IMG/VR virus record: IMGVR_UViG_3300005253_000011
Coordinates: 19,114 to 83,113 of that record
DNA length: 64,000 bases
Strand: one strand, 5' to 3'
DNA from: a virus
Shown here: positions 50,001-57,181 of the stretch, piece by piece
How positions within the stretch are numbered: position 1 is the first letter of the stretch
How the letters are laid out: the number at the start of each line of letters is the position of its first letter
Notes under the pieces: model-generated
Told to the model about the DNA's origin: nothing
What the model saw: the letters and a program-made list of their open reading frames with translations, nothing else
Database searches by the model: none
Made by a program: the position numbers and the translations under genes

Positions 50001-50678
50001 CTTTACATTGTGCCCAATCTTAACGATGTCCGGATTACCGAACACTTTTTCGTCCAGGGCCATAGCTACATGTCTGAGATCATCTGCAGACATATTTTCC
50101 AAATCTAAGAAAATGGCTGATCCAATTTGATAGGTTAACGCTAGGCCCCGGAGCCGGAAATTCGGGTCGAATGTGGCCATATCCGTAAGGGTCGTGGTCT
50201 CAAAGTCAAATGAGACCCATGACGCATTGCTTAAGTATGGTAGGTACGGAAGCAATTCTTTAAACGTATGGATTATTTCGAACTCGTTTTCCGGTTCATT
50301 AAATTTTTCTCCGCTTGCAATCATGTAGGCCTTTTGAATGGCTTCAGCGTATGGTGCAAGCTCTGATGGATGACTTGTGATATAGCCCGGGGACAGGAGA
50401 AGAACAGTCATTACGCCATTCCACTCCTTTATCTGTCCAGACATTCTTTTTATTCCCTTAATTCGAAATGTGTGATTCAGGGCTTCCTCACCACATACGA
50501 ATACAATGTCTGGACTGTGACTGCCGATGCTATCAACAGCCGCCTCAGTCCCGGACCAATACTCGAAAGACAGTTCATCCTCCGGTATTTCTATCACATT
50601 AGTCATCAATGACTTCAGTGTGTTTAGATGTAGCTCTTGCGAGCTCCCTTTGTCTATGAATGTAAGTACTTTAGGCAT
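47076..50678 (-). CDS. polA: Family A DNA polymerase with exonuclease and an intein
   Basis: 1200 aa precursor, 865 after splicing. Exonuclease: DFETTTL (159-165), NVKFD (224-228), YAALDSD (296-302). Polymerase: TGRLSSSKPNLQNQ (574-587), motif A LLQADYSQAELRLIAH (615-630), motif B split by the intein (AKSENFG / YGMSAGGY), motif C TIHDSI. The exonuclease residues look active, so it is a proofreading replicase. The intein (residues 686-1020) begins with Cys and ends HN followed by Cys. N-terminal 150 residues are not recognised. Confidence 0.95.
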   Translation of the reverse strand: MPKVLTFIDKGSSQELHLNTLKSLMTNVIEIPEDELSFEYWSGTEAAVDSIGSHSPDIVFVCGEEALNHTFRIKGIKRMSGQIKEWNGVMTVLLLSPGYITSHPSELAPYAEAIQKAYMIASGEKFNEPENEFEIIHTFKELLPYLPYLSNASWVSFDFETTTLTDMATFDPNFRLRGLALTYQIGSAIFLDLENMSADDLRHVAMALDEKVFGNPDIVKIGHNVKFDMHCAVVMGIKRFEGAFHCTMLMSQLLDENTPNGLKYQVSVYFPAFAGYENKLQGTSWESIPVERLAPYAALDSDLTLRLYLLFTNIMLEEHPRIYNLFRNLTAPATKALFQAEQNGMLIDKNYIDQAILQTEADIIAQEYKLRKNKTVKKYQAHKDIVFKNSMIAKLEDKILREGEREFAETPADRRDKRVINIQEEIIHEEDAGRVSILMLRIAKEKAKVYGGIAEAASVKRIQTMKLQIDAWKTGSVSSSDLLNFGSPAQMNELIYSDEGFNFDYPEDPITGELKSGTGKDVLNYIADRSGFLDNLLAYRQLTKILSTYLISIRDKVGKDGRIHTSFNQHIAKTGRLSSSKPNLQNQITRTKYEIVEKAVGRVKGSFSVPFGHTLLQADYSQAELRLIAHYSQDKQMMQTYLDDQDLHELTAANVKGLSLSKWKELDDKEKKESRFEAKSENFGLCLSEETAVITDRGTILIKEVVVGDKVLTHKGNWQEVTDTQCLTADTLYNINTRSGKNIKCTGDHMMYVCFPSANGLKVKYGWVRAEDMELGMYLVNNHYEGYHGDSNFGEDLSLFIGWYLSEGGSQGNNGKISQIEKSNPDVYKRMRKILCPKYSYRIAKYAHNVEYFAISSDIMRNVLGKYIDYRLKAEDKTFSHLIPALSREDKRYILAGLWDGDGSISMRGKAKLTIQYTSISKDLLSDIQECLYSFGIPSKIYGYDDYMYSLNIIGSVGRSLFLDLIPTVKANRVEYRSSRQYFAEELITSINTFKHADKVYDLTVDQDNSFIANNLVSHNCYGMSAGGYRDYARVQYGIIMGKRKAEQRRDDFFKLYPGLKEYHKTYIAKAYKFGHVRTMFGRKVRLPDLKNFNRFKVGHAERNAINSPIQGTAGEMTIFAFTLLQPLLELLLDERVIFINTIHDSILYYVPDDILEETILLIKTVMENLPIETYFDRTLSLPMKVDFERSKESWGKLAA
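47619..48623 (-). mobile_element. Intein with LAGLIDADG homing endonuclease in polymerase motif B
   Basis: 335 aa, from Cys 686 to Asn 1020 of the polymerase. N-terminal block CLSEETAVITDRG; block B GDHMMYV; block F/G VYDLTVDQDNSFI and VSHN then C. LAGLIDADG motifs: LFIGWYLSEGG (799-809) and YILAGLWDGDGS (893-904), with an acidic residue in each, so the endonuclease may be active. Splicing should rejoin motif B, the nucleotide-binding helix. Confidence 0.93.
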
Positions 50679-51108
50679 CTATAAAAATCTCCCCGTTATC
50701 GGTGCACTTTAGTTTATTCGGTTTTAAGGACTTCTCAATAAACAACTTAATCATAAACGGATCTTTGATATGTGCCAAGTCCTTGACATATCTCATCAGT
50801 TCTTCATAAGTCATCGGTTCACCCTCATTTTGATACTGGGACACTAATTTGCTTATCTTGGCCCAATCTACTTTTTTGAAGTCCAAAAGGTCCAGGGGTA
50901 GTGATAAATCGAAATTCTTTTTCTTCGGGATCACTACCTTCTCCTGGAATACAACCCCACAAATATCTACATCTGCGCACACGCTACAGAGACGGTGTTG
51001 GGGGTCCCACGCTTTGCCAAAGCAATCATCTGATTGGAGCAGATCATCAATGTTAAGTGGTTTCAACCTGCTGATCTCTGATTTTTTTGTTCGTTTTTTT
51101 CTTTCCAT
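50671..51108 (-). CDS. Hypothetical protein with cysteine cluster
   Basis: 145 aa. Basic N-terminus (ERKKRTKKSEISRLKP), a cysteine cluster (DDCFGKAWDPQHRLCSVCADVDICG) and helical, charged C-terminal half. It overlaps the polymerase start by 8 bases and the Mom-like gene by 56. May be a small DNA-binding or regulatory protein; not identified. Confidence 0.6.
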   Translation of the reverse strand: MERKKRTKKSEISRLKPLNIDDLLQSDDCFGKAWDPQHRLCSVCADVDICGVVFQEKVVIPKKKNFDLSLPLDLLDFKKVDWAKISKLVSQYQNEGEPMTYEELMRYVKDLAHIKDPFMIKLFIEKSLKPNKLKCTDNGEIFIDA

Positions 51109-51727
51109 TCGTATGTTTCTTTGGATATGGTTCTATTTTATAGTTCAATTTTTGTAAAAGTTCAATTTTTCGTTTTTTACTACTATTAAAATAAACATAT
51201 CTGTGTTTTCTAGGACGATCAACTAATTTAAACTTATCACCATACTTTTCTCTTATCTCCTTTGCAGTATATTTATCAGCTAAAGTTTGACAATGCTTAT
51301 CAATTCCTTCAATGGTCCAGTTTGTACGTTTTGCACTTAATCCAGTATATATCCAGTTTGTAGCTTGATAAATTACTCCTAAATGCCCTTGCTCAATTTC
51401 CGCATAAGACACAACAATTTCCTTGTCTATTAATTTTATTGTGTTACCAATAAAGTAACTTTCAGTATTTTTAGGTGTATCATCTTGTATCCAAAGACGA
51501 GTAAGTTCTATTACATTATTTTTTTCCGAATCCCCGCAAATACCTCTTCTTAAAGGAGCACTACTAGGAGTGCCATATATAATAACGCCTATAAGTTTAT
51601 TGGATTCAAATAAACCAAAAGCAAAGCTACATGGCGCAGATCTATGTAAATAATGCTCTTTTATAACAATACCCATAGCTGTTTTGTAATCTATAGCTTG
51701 TATTTTATACTGATCTTTTAAATTCAT
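51053..51727 (-). CDS. Mom-like DNA base modification protein (GNAT fold)
   Basis: 224 aa. EHYLHRSAPCSFAFGLFESNKLIGV, ELTRLWIQDDTPKNTESYFIG and SYAEIEQGHLGVIYQATNWIYTG match the Mom family pattern (HYLHR, ExTRLWI, GHxGxIYQAxN, Y-G). Mu Mom adds a carbamoylmethyl group to adenine and protects phage DNA from restriction. A basic Lys-rich tail follows. Its own promoter lies at 51871. Best identified as a DNA hypermodification enzyme. Confidence 0.82.
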   Translation of the reverse strand: MNLKDQYKIQAIDYKTAMGIVIKEHYLHRSAPCSFAFGLFESNKLIGVIIYGTPSSAPLRRGICGDSEKNNVIELTRLWIQDDTPKNTESYFIGNTIKLIDKEIVVSYAEIEQGHLGVIYQATNWIYTGLSAKRTNWTIEGIDKHCQTLADKYTAKEIREKYGDKFKLVDRPRKHRYVYFNSSKKRKIELLQKLNYKIEPYPKKHTNGKKKTNKKIRDQQVETT

Positions 51728-51863
51728 CGATTTCCTGCTGTTTCTGCCATACCCATCTAGCGCCCTCTACAAAACCCATCCGCTGACCTTCCTGAAGATA
51801 ATTCATAGGTTCTAACTGGGGGTGACGCTTCTGGGATTCTTTTATTATTTCTGCTTTTGTCAT
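51705..51863 (-). CDS. Small hypothetical protein
   Basis: 52 aa: MTKAEIIKESQKRHPQLEPM, then YLQEGQRMGFVEGARWVWQK and a charged end. Starts 8 bases after a perfect -7 box and overlaps the start of the Mom-like gene by 23 bases. Function unknown. Confidence 0.58.
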   Translation of the reverse strand: MTKAEIIKESQKRHPQLEPMNYLQEGQRMGFVEGARWVWQKQQEIDEFKRSV

Positions 51864-51870
51864 CTGAGTA

Positions 51871-51902
51871 CAAAATTACGGTAATTATTTCAATTATGCA
51901 AG
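51871..51902 (-). promoter_or_regulatory. Internal promoter for Mom-like and polymerase genes
   Basis: Minus strand: CTTG at 51902-51899, 20-base spacer, TAATTTTG at 51878-51871. Directly follows the helicase stop. Confidence 0.72.
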
Positions 51903-51904
51903 CA

Positions 51905-53392
51905 TTAGGCAGTAATTTCTTTAATTATTTTTCGATTATAATGCTCAATGACATCTAGTTGTTCTTTCTTATACGCTGCCCTGCGGGACCTAGAGTGAGT
52001 TTCGACGTATGGTCCAATGTCGTAAAAATCATGCATAATAAAATCTTTTGCGCCCTCCAACAGACGCTCAACTCTCCCCATCCACTGCTTCAGATCCACC
52101 TTAGCCTTACCGCCGGCAGCATAAATAAGCTTGGATATGATGGGTATATTTACACCCTCCTTGAGAATGGTAGTGCTCACTAACGTCTTGGTCCTGCCGG
52201 TTTTAAAGTCGTCAATTTTCTTGGTTCTCCATTTGTCATTATCCTTACCACTGACAAAATCTATTGACTCAATACCCATCATACCCAAACTGGCGGCTAA
52301 TAATCGCCCATGCTCAATATAATTTACAGCTATTAGAGTAGATCCTTCATAATCCTTCAGGATATCATACATAATTGCAACACGCTTTGCTGATTTGGCG
52401 ATCCTGTTCTCTAACGCCCAGTCGAAAGGCTCCTTACCTTTCCCTGTCCACGCCACTGGCTCATTACATAGGTGCATATGGATCTTAGCCTCCAGGCTAA
52501 TTCCCTTGTCCATTAGTTCCCTCTTGCTGATATAGAAGAGTTCTGGACCGGAGAGGCCTATAGATATCATTTTGTTTACAATCGCGTCAGAGTCGAAAGG
52601 GGTGCCGGATACGAACATGCGAATTGGGGCCGGGACATGCTTGAGTACATGCTGATAAGTTTTTCCACCGGCCAAATGACATTCATCCACAGCTACCACG
52701 TTGAAAGTAGCTAGATCCTTCTTAACATTGACACTCTTTGCTATCCTATTAGAAAGAGTTTTAATCATTGCTACTGTTATGATATTAGGCTTATAGGTAC
52801 TTGCGTTGATAATTCCTACATCCCCATTGAACACATCCTCAAAGGCCACTACCAGCTGATCAAATATAGTTTTCTGGTGAATCAGGACCAGCATCCGGTT
52901 CTTTCCCTCTAAGTTGAGGAACAATCCGGCGATTACAGCTGTTTTCCCTGCATTTGTTGCGGCGTTTATGATCCCTCTGGGGAAGGGGATTTGCAATTCG
53001 CGAAGCGTGATCCACTTATCCATGGCAGCTATGGCATGCTTTTGATGAACATAATCCCCCTCAGCGAGCATAGATCCAATCTTGGTCACTAGCTCACTTT
53101 TAAATGCCGGGATCTCTCCGCGCTCATCAATCAGCTCAATATACAGATTGGGATAATCTCTATCCAGTACATTTACAAGTAATGGAAGGAATCCGGTAGC
53201 CATTTTGCCAGTTGGTGTGATGAAATATCGTTTGCCATCCCACTGCCTTTTTTTGTATTGTGACGAAAACCAGGCCCCAGGTACATTCACAGACATATAA
53301 TCCCGGAGAGCATCTTTGACCCCCGGGTATGCCATGTCGTCATGTCCACTGATGACGAGATGGGTTTGGACATTACCTACAATAATCTTCAA
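51905..53392 (-). CDS. SF2 helicase, UvsW-like
   Basis: 495 aa. Walker A NAATNAGKTAVIAG near residue 145; VDECHLAGGKTY (DExH) near 236; FVSGTPF motif III; IDFVSGKD and VSTTILKEGVNIP motif V; WMGRVERLLEG motif VI. N-terminal 110 residues are the UvsW-like small domain (SSQYKKRQWDGKRYFI). Acts on branched DNA and origins in phage replication. Confidence 0.88.
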   Translation of the reverse strand: MKIIVGNVQTHLVISGHDDMAYPGVKDALRDYMSVNVPGAWFSSQYKKRQWDGKRYFITPTGKMATGFLPLLVNVLDRDYPNLYIELIDERGEIPAFKSELVTKIGSMLAEGDYVHQKHAIAAMDKWITLRELQIPFPRGIINAATNAGKTAVIAGLFLNLEGKNRMLVLIHQKTIFDQLVVAFEDVFNGDVGIINASTYKPNIITVAMIKTLSNRIAKSVNVKKDLATFNVVAVDECHLAGGKTYQHVLKHVPAPIRMFVSGTPFDSDAIVNKMISIGLSGPELFYISKRELMDKGISLEAKIHMHLCNEPVAWTGKGKEPFDWALENRIAKSAKRVAIMYDILKDYEGSTLIAVNYIEHGRLLAASLGMMGIESIDFVSGKDNDKWRTKKIDDFKTGRTKTLVSTTILKEGVNIPIISKLIYAAGGKAKVDLKQWMGRVERLLEGAKDFIMHDFYDIGPYVETHSRSRRAAYKKEQLDVIEHYNRKIIKEITA

Positions 53393-53939
53393 CGAATTGC
53401 TTTAAAGGCTCAATGAAGTTTGTTCCTAATAGATCCCCGTTGTTACTAATGACGAGATCAAACTGATGATCATCTAACGCTGTCTCAGAGACATGATCAT
53501 CCCCTTCTACGAATGGCATATCCCTCTCAATCCGGATTACATACCCTCCCTGGTCCTTGATAGCCTCATATTCATTAGGGAACCGGGTATCCGGAATCAA
53601 TATGATCCCCTCTTTCCTGGCCGAGAGCTCTTTCATGAACTGAAATACCCAGAAATTTGGATGAAATAGATCCCGAAAACAATCAGTGCCGAACAACTGA
53701 AGGAATTTTCTACCAGTCATAAATATCCCGGTGGCAATTTCATATTCCTTGTCCTTGTTGGCATCTGTAAAGAAGTGGTAAGTAGGCAGCCCTAGCATCT
53801 CTGCTGCTGCGATCTTCAACTTAGTGGCCCAATACATTGTCTTTGCGTTTGCTGCGCCCAGGAGGCTGCTTAAGTACAATGCTGCGGTGTCTTTTCCGCG
53901 TCTCTTCTTTCCTGAAATTCCAATAATAAGTTTGCTCAT
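53373..53939 (-). CDS. Deoxynucleoside monophosphate kinase (T4 gp1-like)
   Basis: 188 aa. SGKKRRGKDTAALYL is a P-loop variant used by dNMP kinases. GRKFLQLFGTDCFRDLF and IPDTRFPNEYEAI match the family's nucleotide-binding and lid segments. Would supply dNTPs for the phage polymerase. Overlaps the helicase start by 20 bases. Confidence 0.85.
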   Translation of the reverse strand: MSKLIIGISGKKRRGKDTAALYLSSLLGAANAKTMYWATKLKIAAAEMLGLPTYHFFTDANKDKEYEIATGIFMTGRKFLQLFGTDCFRDLFHPNFWVFQFMKELSARKEGIILIPDTRFPNEYEAIKDQGGYVIRIERDMPFVEGDDHVSETALDDHQFDLVISNNGDLLGTNFIEPLKQFVEDYCR

Positions 53940-54133
53940 GCTCCTAATTTTATATATTCCGATTTATACTTCTCGATTACTTCTTCGCGGGCAATCTCCA
54001 TCCTCTTGATAGTACCTTTGCGTAACGTGCGGATACTTCCAGTCCCTACCTGGTACCAAAAATAATGCTCGTCTTTAACCTTGGTTTCACGGATTTTACT
54101 AATAAAGACCCGTCTCTTCGTCACTTTCTTCAT
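53936..54133 (-). CDS. Small basic hypothetical protein
   Basis: 65 aa from ATG 54133 (MKKVTKRRVFISKIRETK), ATG 54142 being an alternative. Beta-rich basic sequence, then EVIEKYKSEYIKLG. Overlaps both neighbours. Function unknown. Confidence 0.5.
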   Translation of the reverse strand: MKKVTKRRVFISKIRETKVKDEHYFWYQVGTGSIRTLRKGTIKRMEIAREEVIEKYKSEYIKLGA

Positions 54134-54548
54134 GATAATCATATTTAGTGTCAATTCCGGCCTCAACTATGGCCATAATCATTTTATTGTATTCCTCTGG
54201 TGCATTGTCATATCGATAAGCCATGATATCATCAAAGTCCTTGAACCTGACTATGGATTCAATCTCCATATTATCCAGCTTCTCATGACATCCATGGTGT
54301 TCGCCCCAATCCTGACATCTGGACGAAAGATTCTTCTTATCCAGCTCAAGATGTTTAAACCGGCCTTTGGGTAGGTTGTGGCTGTGACCCCATGATCTTC
54401 CACCCAAGTTTATGTGACAGCTAGTACAGACTAGACAGCCCAAATCATAGAACATCTCTTCATCAATTTCTTTGCACACTTTCGCGTACTTAGCCTTTAT
54501 CTTGACCTCTTTGGCGCTTCTCGCCTTTGGCTTGGATCTTTTTACCAT
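54099..54548 (-). CDS. HNH-like zinc protein (NinG/Rap-like)
   Basis: 149 aa. CTSCHINLGGRSWGHSHNL supplies CxxC and HxH, and NLSSRCQDWGEHHGCHEKLDN gives a second Cys/His set, the spacing of HNH-like NinG/Rap recombination nucleases. Basic N-terminus and acidic C-terminus. Resides next to the dNMP kinase in the replication operon. Moderate confidence. Confidence 0.6.
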   Translation of the reverse strand: MVKRSKPKARSAKEVKIKAKYAKVCKEIDEEMFYDLGCLVCTSCHINLGGRSWGHSHNLPKGRFKHLELDKKNLSSRCQDWGEHHGCHEKLDNMEIESIVRFKDFDDIMAYRYDNAPEEYNKMIMAIVEAGIDTKYDYHEESDEETGLY

Positions 54549-55353
54549 CTTTCACGTTTTTAAAATGCTCTTTCTCAGCGTCATTAATATATTTCTTACC
54601 TTGCGTAGCCATGTATTTCGTATGGGCGAGCTTGGCATTGTCACCATTCAACTGGGAAAATTCAGGCATGTCATCCTTATACGACCACTTATCGAATTGA
54701 GCATCCATCCAGTCTTGTATACTTGCCTTAGCTTCCTTAGCTTCTTGTGAGGCCCTAGCGATATCAGCTAATTGATCCTGATTTACGTCTAGGCACAAAC
54801 TATAGAAGTTTTTAAGCGAAAGATCCCAGGCTTCGTGAGCTGCTTCGACCTGTTTCTTGTCTACCCACTTTAGAGTTTCTACGCTCTCATGCCGGTCCCT
54901 GATCCTATAATCAACACCCTTAATCCGCTGTAGAGTAATCTTGCTTAAGCCAATTATGGCTATAGCATATTCTATATACAGCTTGAAGGCTGTAGTTAAA
55001 TACTTCATTTTGTAATCCTGTGCGAAATTATGAGCAGCACTAGCCACTTCTTTTAAGACTAGATATTGCCTTGTGCCCTTATGAACCGATGTGGTTCTCC
55101 TATCGTGACTATGAAGGGTACCCATGTATATACCGTTGAACTGAGCTACTACATTATCAGATGTAACTGCCGTCCGGGCAATTTTGCTGGCAGTAGCAGC
55201 CTTGGCTGTAATCATCACCCGCTTAGTTAACTTTACCTTTGAGGCTTTAGCCAATAAGGCTGAAACAAAGTCCTCAGGAAAGGTTACACCCTCCTCTTTA
55301 CATATCCGTAATAGGTCTGATTTTCTTATATGTATTGCTGGGTCTCGAATCAT
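54490..55353 (-). CDS. Hypothetical protein in replication block
   Basis: 287 aa, helical, basic. KRVMITAKAATASKIARTAVTS, a HSHDRRTTSVHKGT segment (H-x-H, R-R) and a long C-terminal helix with KEAKASIQDWMDAQF. No family recognised. Overlaps the HNH-like gene by 59 bases. Confidence 0.6.
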   Translation of the reverse strand: MIRDPAIHIRKSDLLRICKEEGVTFPEDFVSALLAKASKVKLTKRVMITAKAATASKIARTAVTSDNVVAQFNGIYMGTLHSHDRRTTSVHKGTRQYLVLKEVASAAHNFAQDYKMKYLTTAFKLYIEYAIAIIGLSKITLQRIKGVDYRIRDRHESVETLKWVDKKQVEAAHEAWDLSLKNFYSLCLDVNQDQLADIARASQEAKEAKASIQDWMDAQFDKWSYKDDMPEFSQLNGDNAKLAHTKYMATQGKKYINDAEKEHFKNVKDGKKIQAKGEKRQRGQDKG

Positions 55354-55354
55354 T

Positions 55355-55882
55355 TTATAAATTTAAATGCGAATGTGTTTGTTTAATCCATGCTTTAAAT
55401 TCTTCGTAGCTTCTATCTCTTTTAGAATAGTTACAATTACTGCAGCAAGGTACCGAGTTACCTATTGTGTAACCTATATTGCTATCTACTCGATCAATTC
55501 CGTTGTAGGTATATAAACCGTTTTTGGACTGCTGCACATTTGATGGAGGAGAGCCACAATAATAACAATTCTCTTTATGTAAAGCTAAAATTTGTTCATC
55601 AGTTAAATCATGATCAAGATTTCTTGCTTTAGCATTGGCTTTATGGCTATTTAAGGCCCTATTACGAGCGGCTACCCCTTCAGGGAGTCGTTGCTGGTCC
55701 CAGTTTAAACAACCACAACTTTTAGTCACTCCGGATTTTAAACGAAATCCCACTATTATTTTCTCATTTCCACAGTCGCATTTACATTTCCAACACCCAT
55801 GTACGTTTTCATTAATATGAGAAAACTTAATTACAGTAAGCCTCCCAAACTTTTGTCCTGTTAATTCTAATCGTTTACTCAT
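55355..55882 (-). CDS. Free-standing HNH homing endonuclease with zinc ribbon
   Basis: 175 aa; GQKFGRLTVIKFSHIN, CKCDCGNEKI, SCGCLNW, then CYYCG, YNGIDRVDSNIGY and CCSNCNYSKR. Closest to the copy at 35361. Inserted between the primase and the 287-aa gene, with ATG in the last codons of the primase gene and the stop overlapping the next start context. Confidence 0.9.
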   Translation of the reverse strand: MSKRLELTGQKFGRLTVIKFSHINENVHGCWKCKCDCGNEKIIVGFRLKSGVTKSCGCLNWDQQRLPEGVAARNRALNSHKANAKARNLDHDLTDEQILALHKENCYYCGSPPSNVQQSKNGLYTYNGIDRVDSNIGYTIGNSVPCCSNCNYSKRDRSYEEFKAWIKQTHSHLNL

Positions 55883-56837
55883 GCCTTAATCCTTTGTAGA
55901 GCCGCGCCCAACTTAAATACTCAGTTTTATTTGTCTGGTATTCCACGGAACGTTTTCCTATCTCATTAATATCTTTACCCTTTGTATTTAACTGCGAAAG
56001 ATCTACTACTTTAACCTTCTTGTGCTCATATAACTTCTGGGCCTGCTTCAGCCCCTCTTTGTATGCTCCAATATCCGGAACGATAATTATCTCATTCACC
56101 GGGGATTCCAAAATAGTGCTACTTTGGTATTTACTGAGATCCAGGCCCTGATAACTTACCCCCTGCGGACCCATAGTTGCCGAATCTGTCCAACCTTCAG
56201 TCAAATATATACTATCATACATGTACAGGGCCTCCTCATTAAATAGGAATTGTGATTTTCCTACCCCAAACCAATCCTTTGGTGGATTCTTATACCGGGG
56301 GAAGTTTCCCATAAAGTCCCGGGCTAAAAAGTAGCACAGTTTACCCCTACTCTTGAGTGGGATAATGATATACCCGAAGAAATTCTTCTGGGGGTCCTCA
56401 TGTTCTTCGTTACAGTAGCCCAATCCCAGGTTATCCAAATGCCCCAGATTAAATCCCCGGCCAGATAAATAACTTCTAGCCCGGTCACCGATGACGCCCT
56501 CCCCACGTAGTAGGCCTTGATAGCCTGCGGGAAGGGCGACTTCGGACACCTCAACCTGACCTTTAATGTATGTGTAATCCAGAGGCTTGCCCTCATAGGA
56601 TTCCAATATCTCATATGCTTCAAATCTGCGGACCCCTTCGATGTCTATTATGAAATCAATAATGAATTGCCGATCAAAACAACCTTTCCAGCACTTAACC
56701 AAATTGTATTCAAAGGTCACGGCCAGCTTCATATCAGCGCATAAAGGGCATACCCCATCATACCAACCGTGTGTGGAAGGGCGCAATGGCCCATGTACAG
56801 CATCAAAATACGCGAATGCTTGTCCTTCGTCAATCAT
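55875..56837 (-). CDS. DNA primase (zinc finger plus Toprim-like)
   Basis: 320 aa. Residues 28-60 hold CPLCADMKLAVTFEYNLVKC and CF, a zinc-binding primase finger. SYLSGRGFNLGHL, NFFGYIIIPLKSRGKL, DSIYLTEGWTDSATM (Toprim Glu) and EIIIVPDIGAY (Asp) follow. Toprim order is right, but the second Asp motif is DIG rather than DxD. Works with the helicase at 57174. Overlaps the HNH gene by 8 bases. Confidence 0.85.
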   Translation of the reverse strand: MIDEGQAFAYFDAVHGPLRPSTHGWYDGVCPLCADMKLAVTFEYNLVKCWKGCFDRQFIIDFIIDIEGVRRFEAYEILESYEGKPLDYTYIKGQVEVSEVALPAGYQGLLRGEGVIGDRARSYLSGRGFNLGHLDNLGLGYCNEEHEDPQKNFFGYIIIPLKSRGKLCYFLARDFMGNFPRYKNPPKDWFGVGKSQFLFNEEALYMYDSIYLTEGWTDSATMGPQGVSYQGLDLSKYQSSTILESPVNEIIIVPDIGAYKEGLKQAQKLYEHKKVKVVDLSQLNTKGKDINEIGKRSVEYQTNKTEYLSWARLYKGLRHE

Positions 56838-57181
56838 CTCATATATTTTAATGAATAATATCCTGATGTCATATATTCTTTGTGTTTCTTTTGATGCTCA
56901 TCTAAATCACTTTTTAAAAATTTTCTAGTTAAATACTCTAGCCTTTTCCAAAATTGAGGATTATGTCTTTGATTACAATATTTAGCTGTATCTATATGAG
57001 CTATTTCATGTAAAATTATCTGTCTTATATCTCCATTATAATTTAAGCTAACATCAATTCTTTTGTAAAAATGCCAACAATAATAATCATTACAAAAATT
57101 AATGGTCCAATCATAATACCCTAATTGAATTATTACATTTTTAAAAAAAGATTGAATTTTTTTATCCGTCTTTTTAATCAT
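56834..57181 (-). CDS. SprT-like zinc metallopeptidase
   Basis: 115 aa. IILHEIAHIDTAKYCNQRHNPQFW: HExxH with a third histidine in the downstream RHNP segment, as in SprT/SPRTN-type and WLM peptidases. N-terminal basic helix (KKIQSFFKNV). SPRTN-type enzymes cut DNA-bound proteins, so a role at the replisome is possible. Overlaps the primase start by 4 bases. Confidence 0.78.
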   Translation of the reverse strand: MIKKTDKKIQSFFKNVIIQLGYYDWTINFCNDYYCWHFYKRIDVSLNYNGDIRQIILHEIAHIDTAKYCNQRHNPQFWKRLEYLTRKFLKSDLDEHQKKHKEYMTSGYYSLKYMR

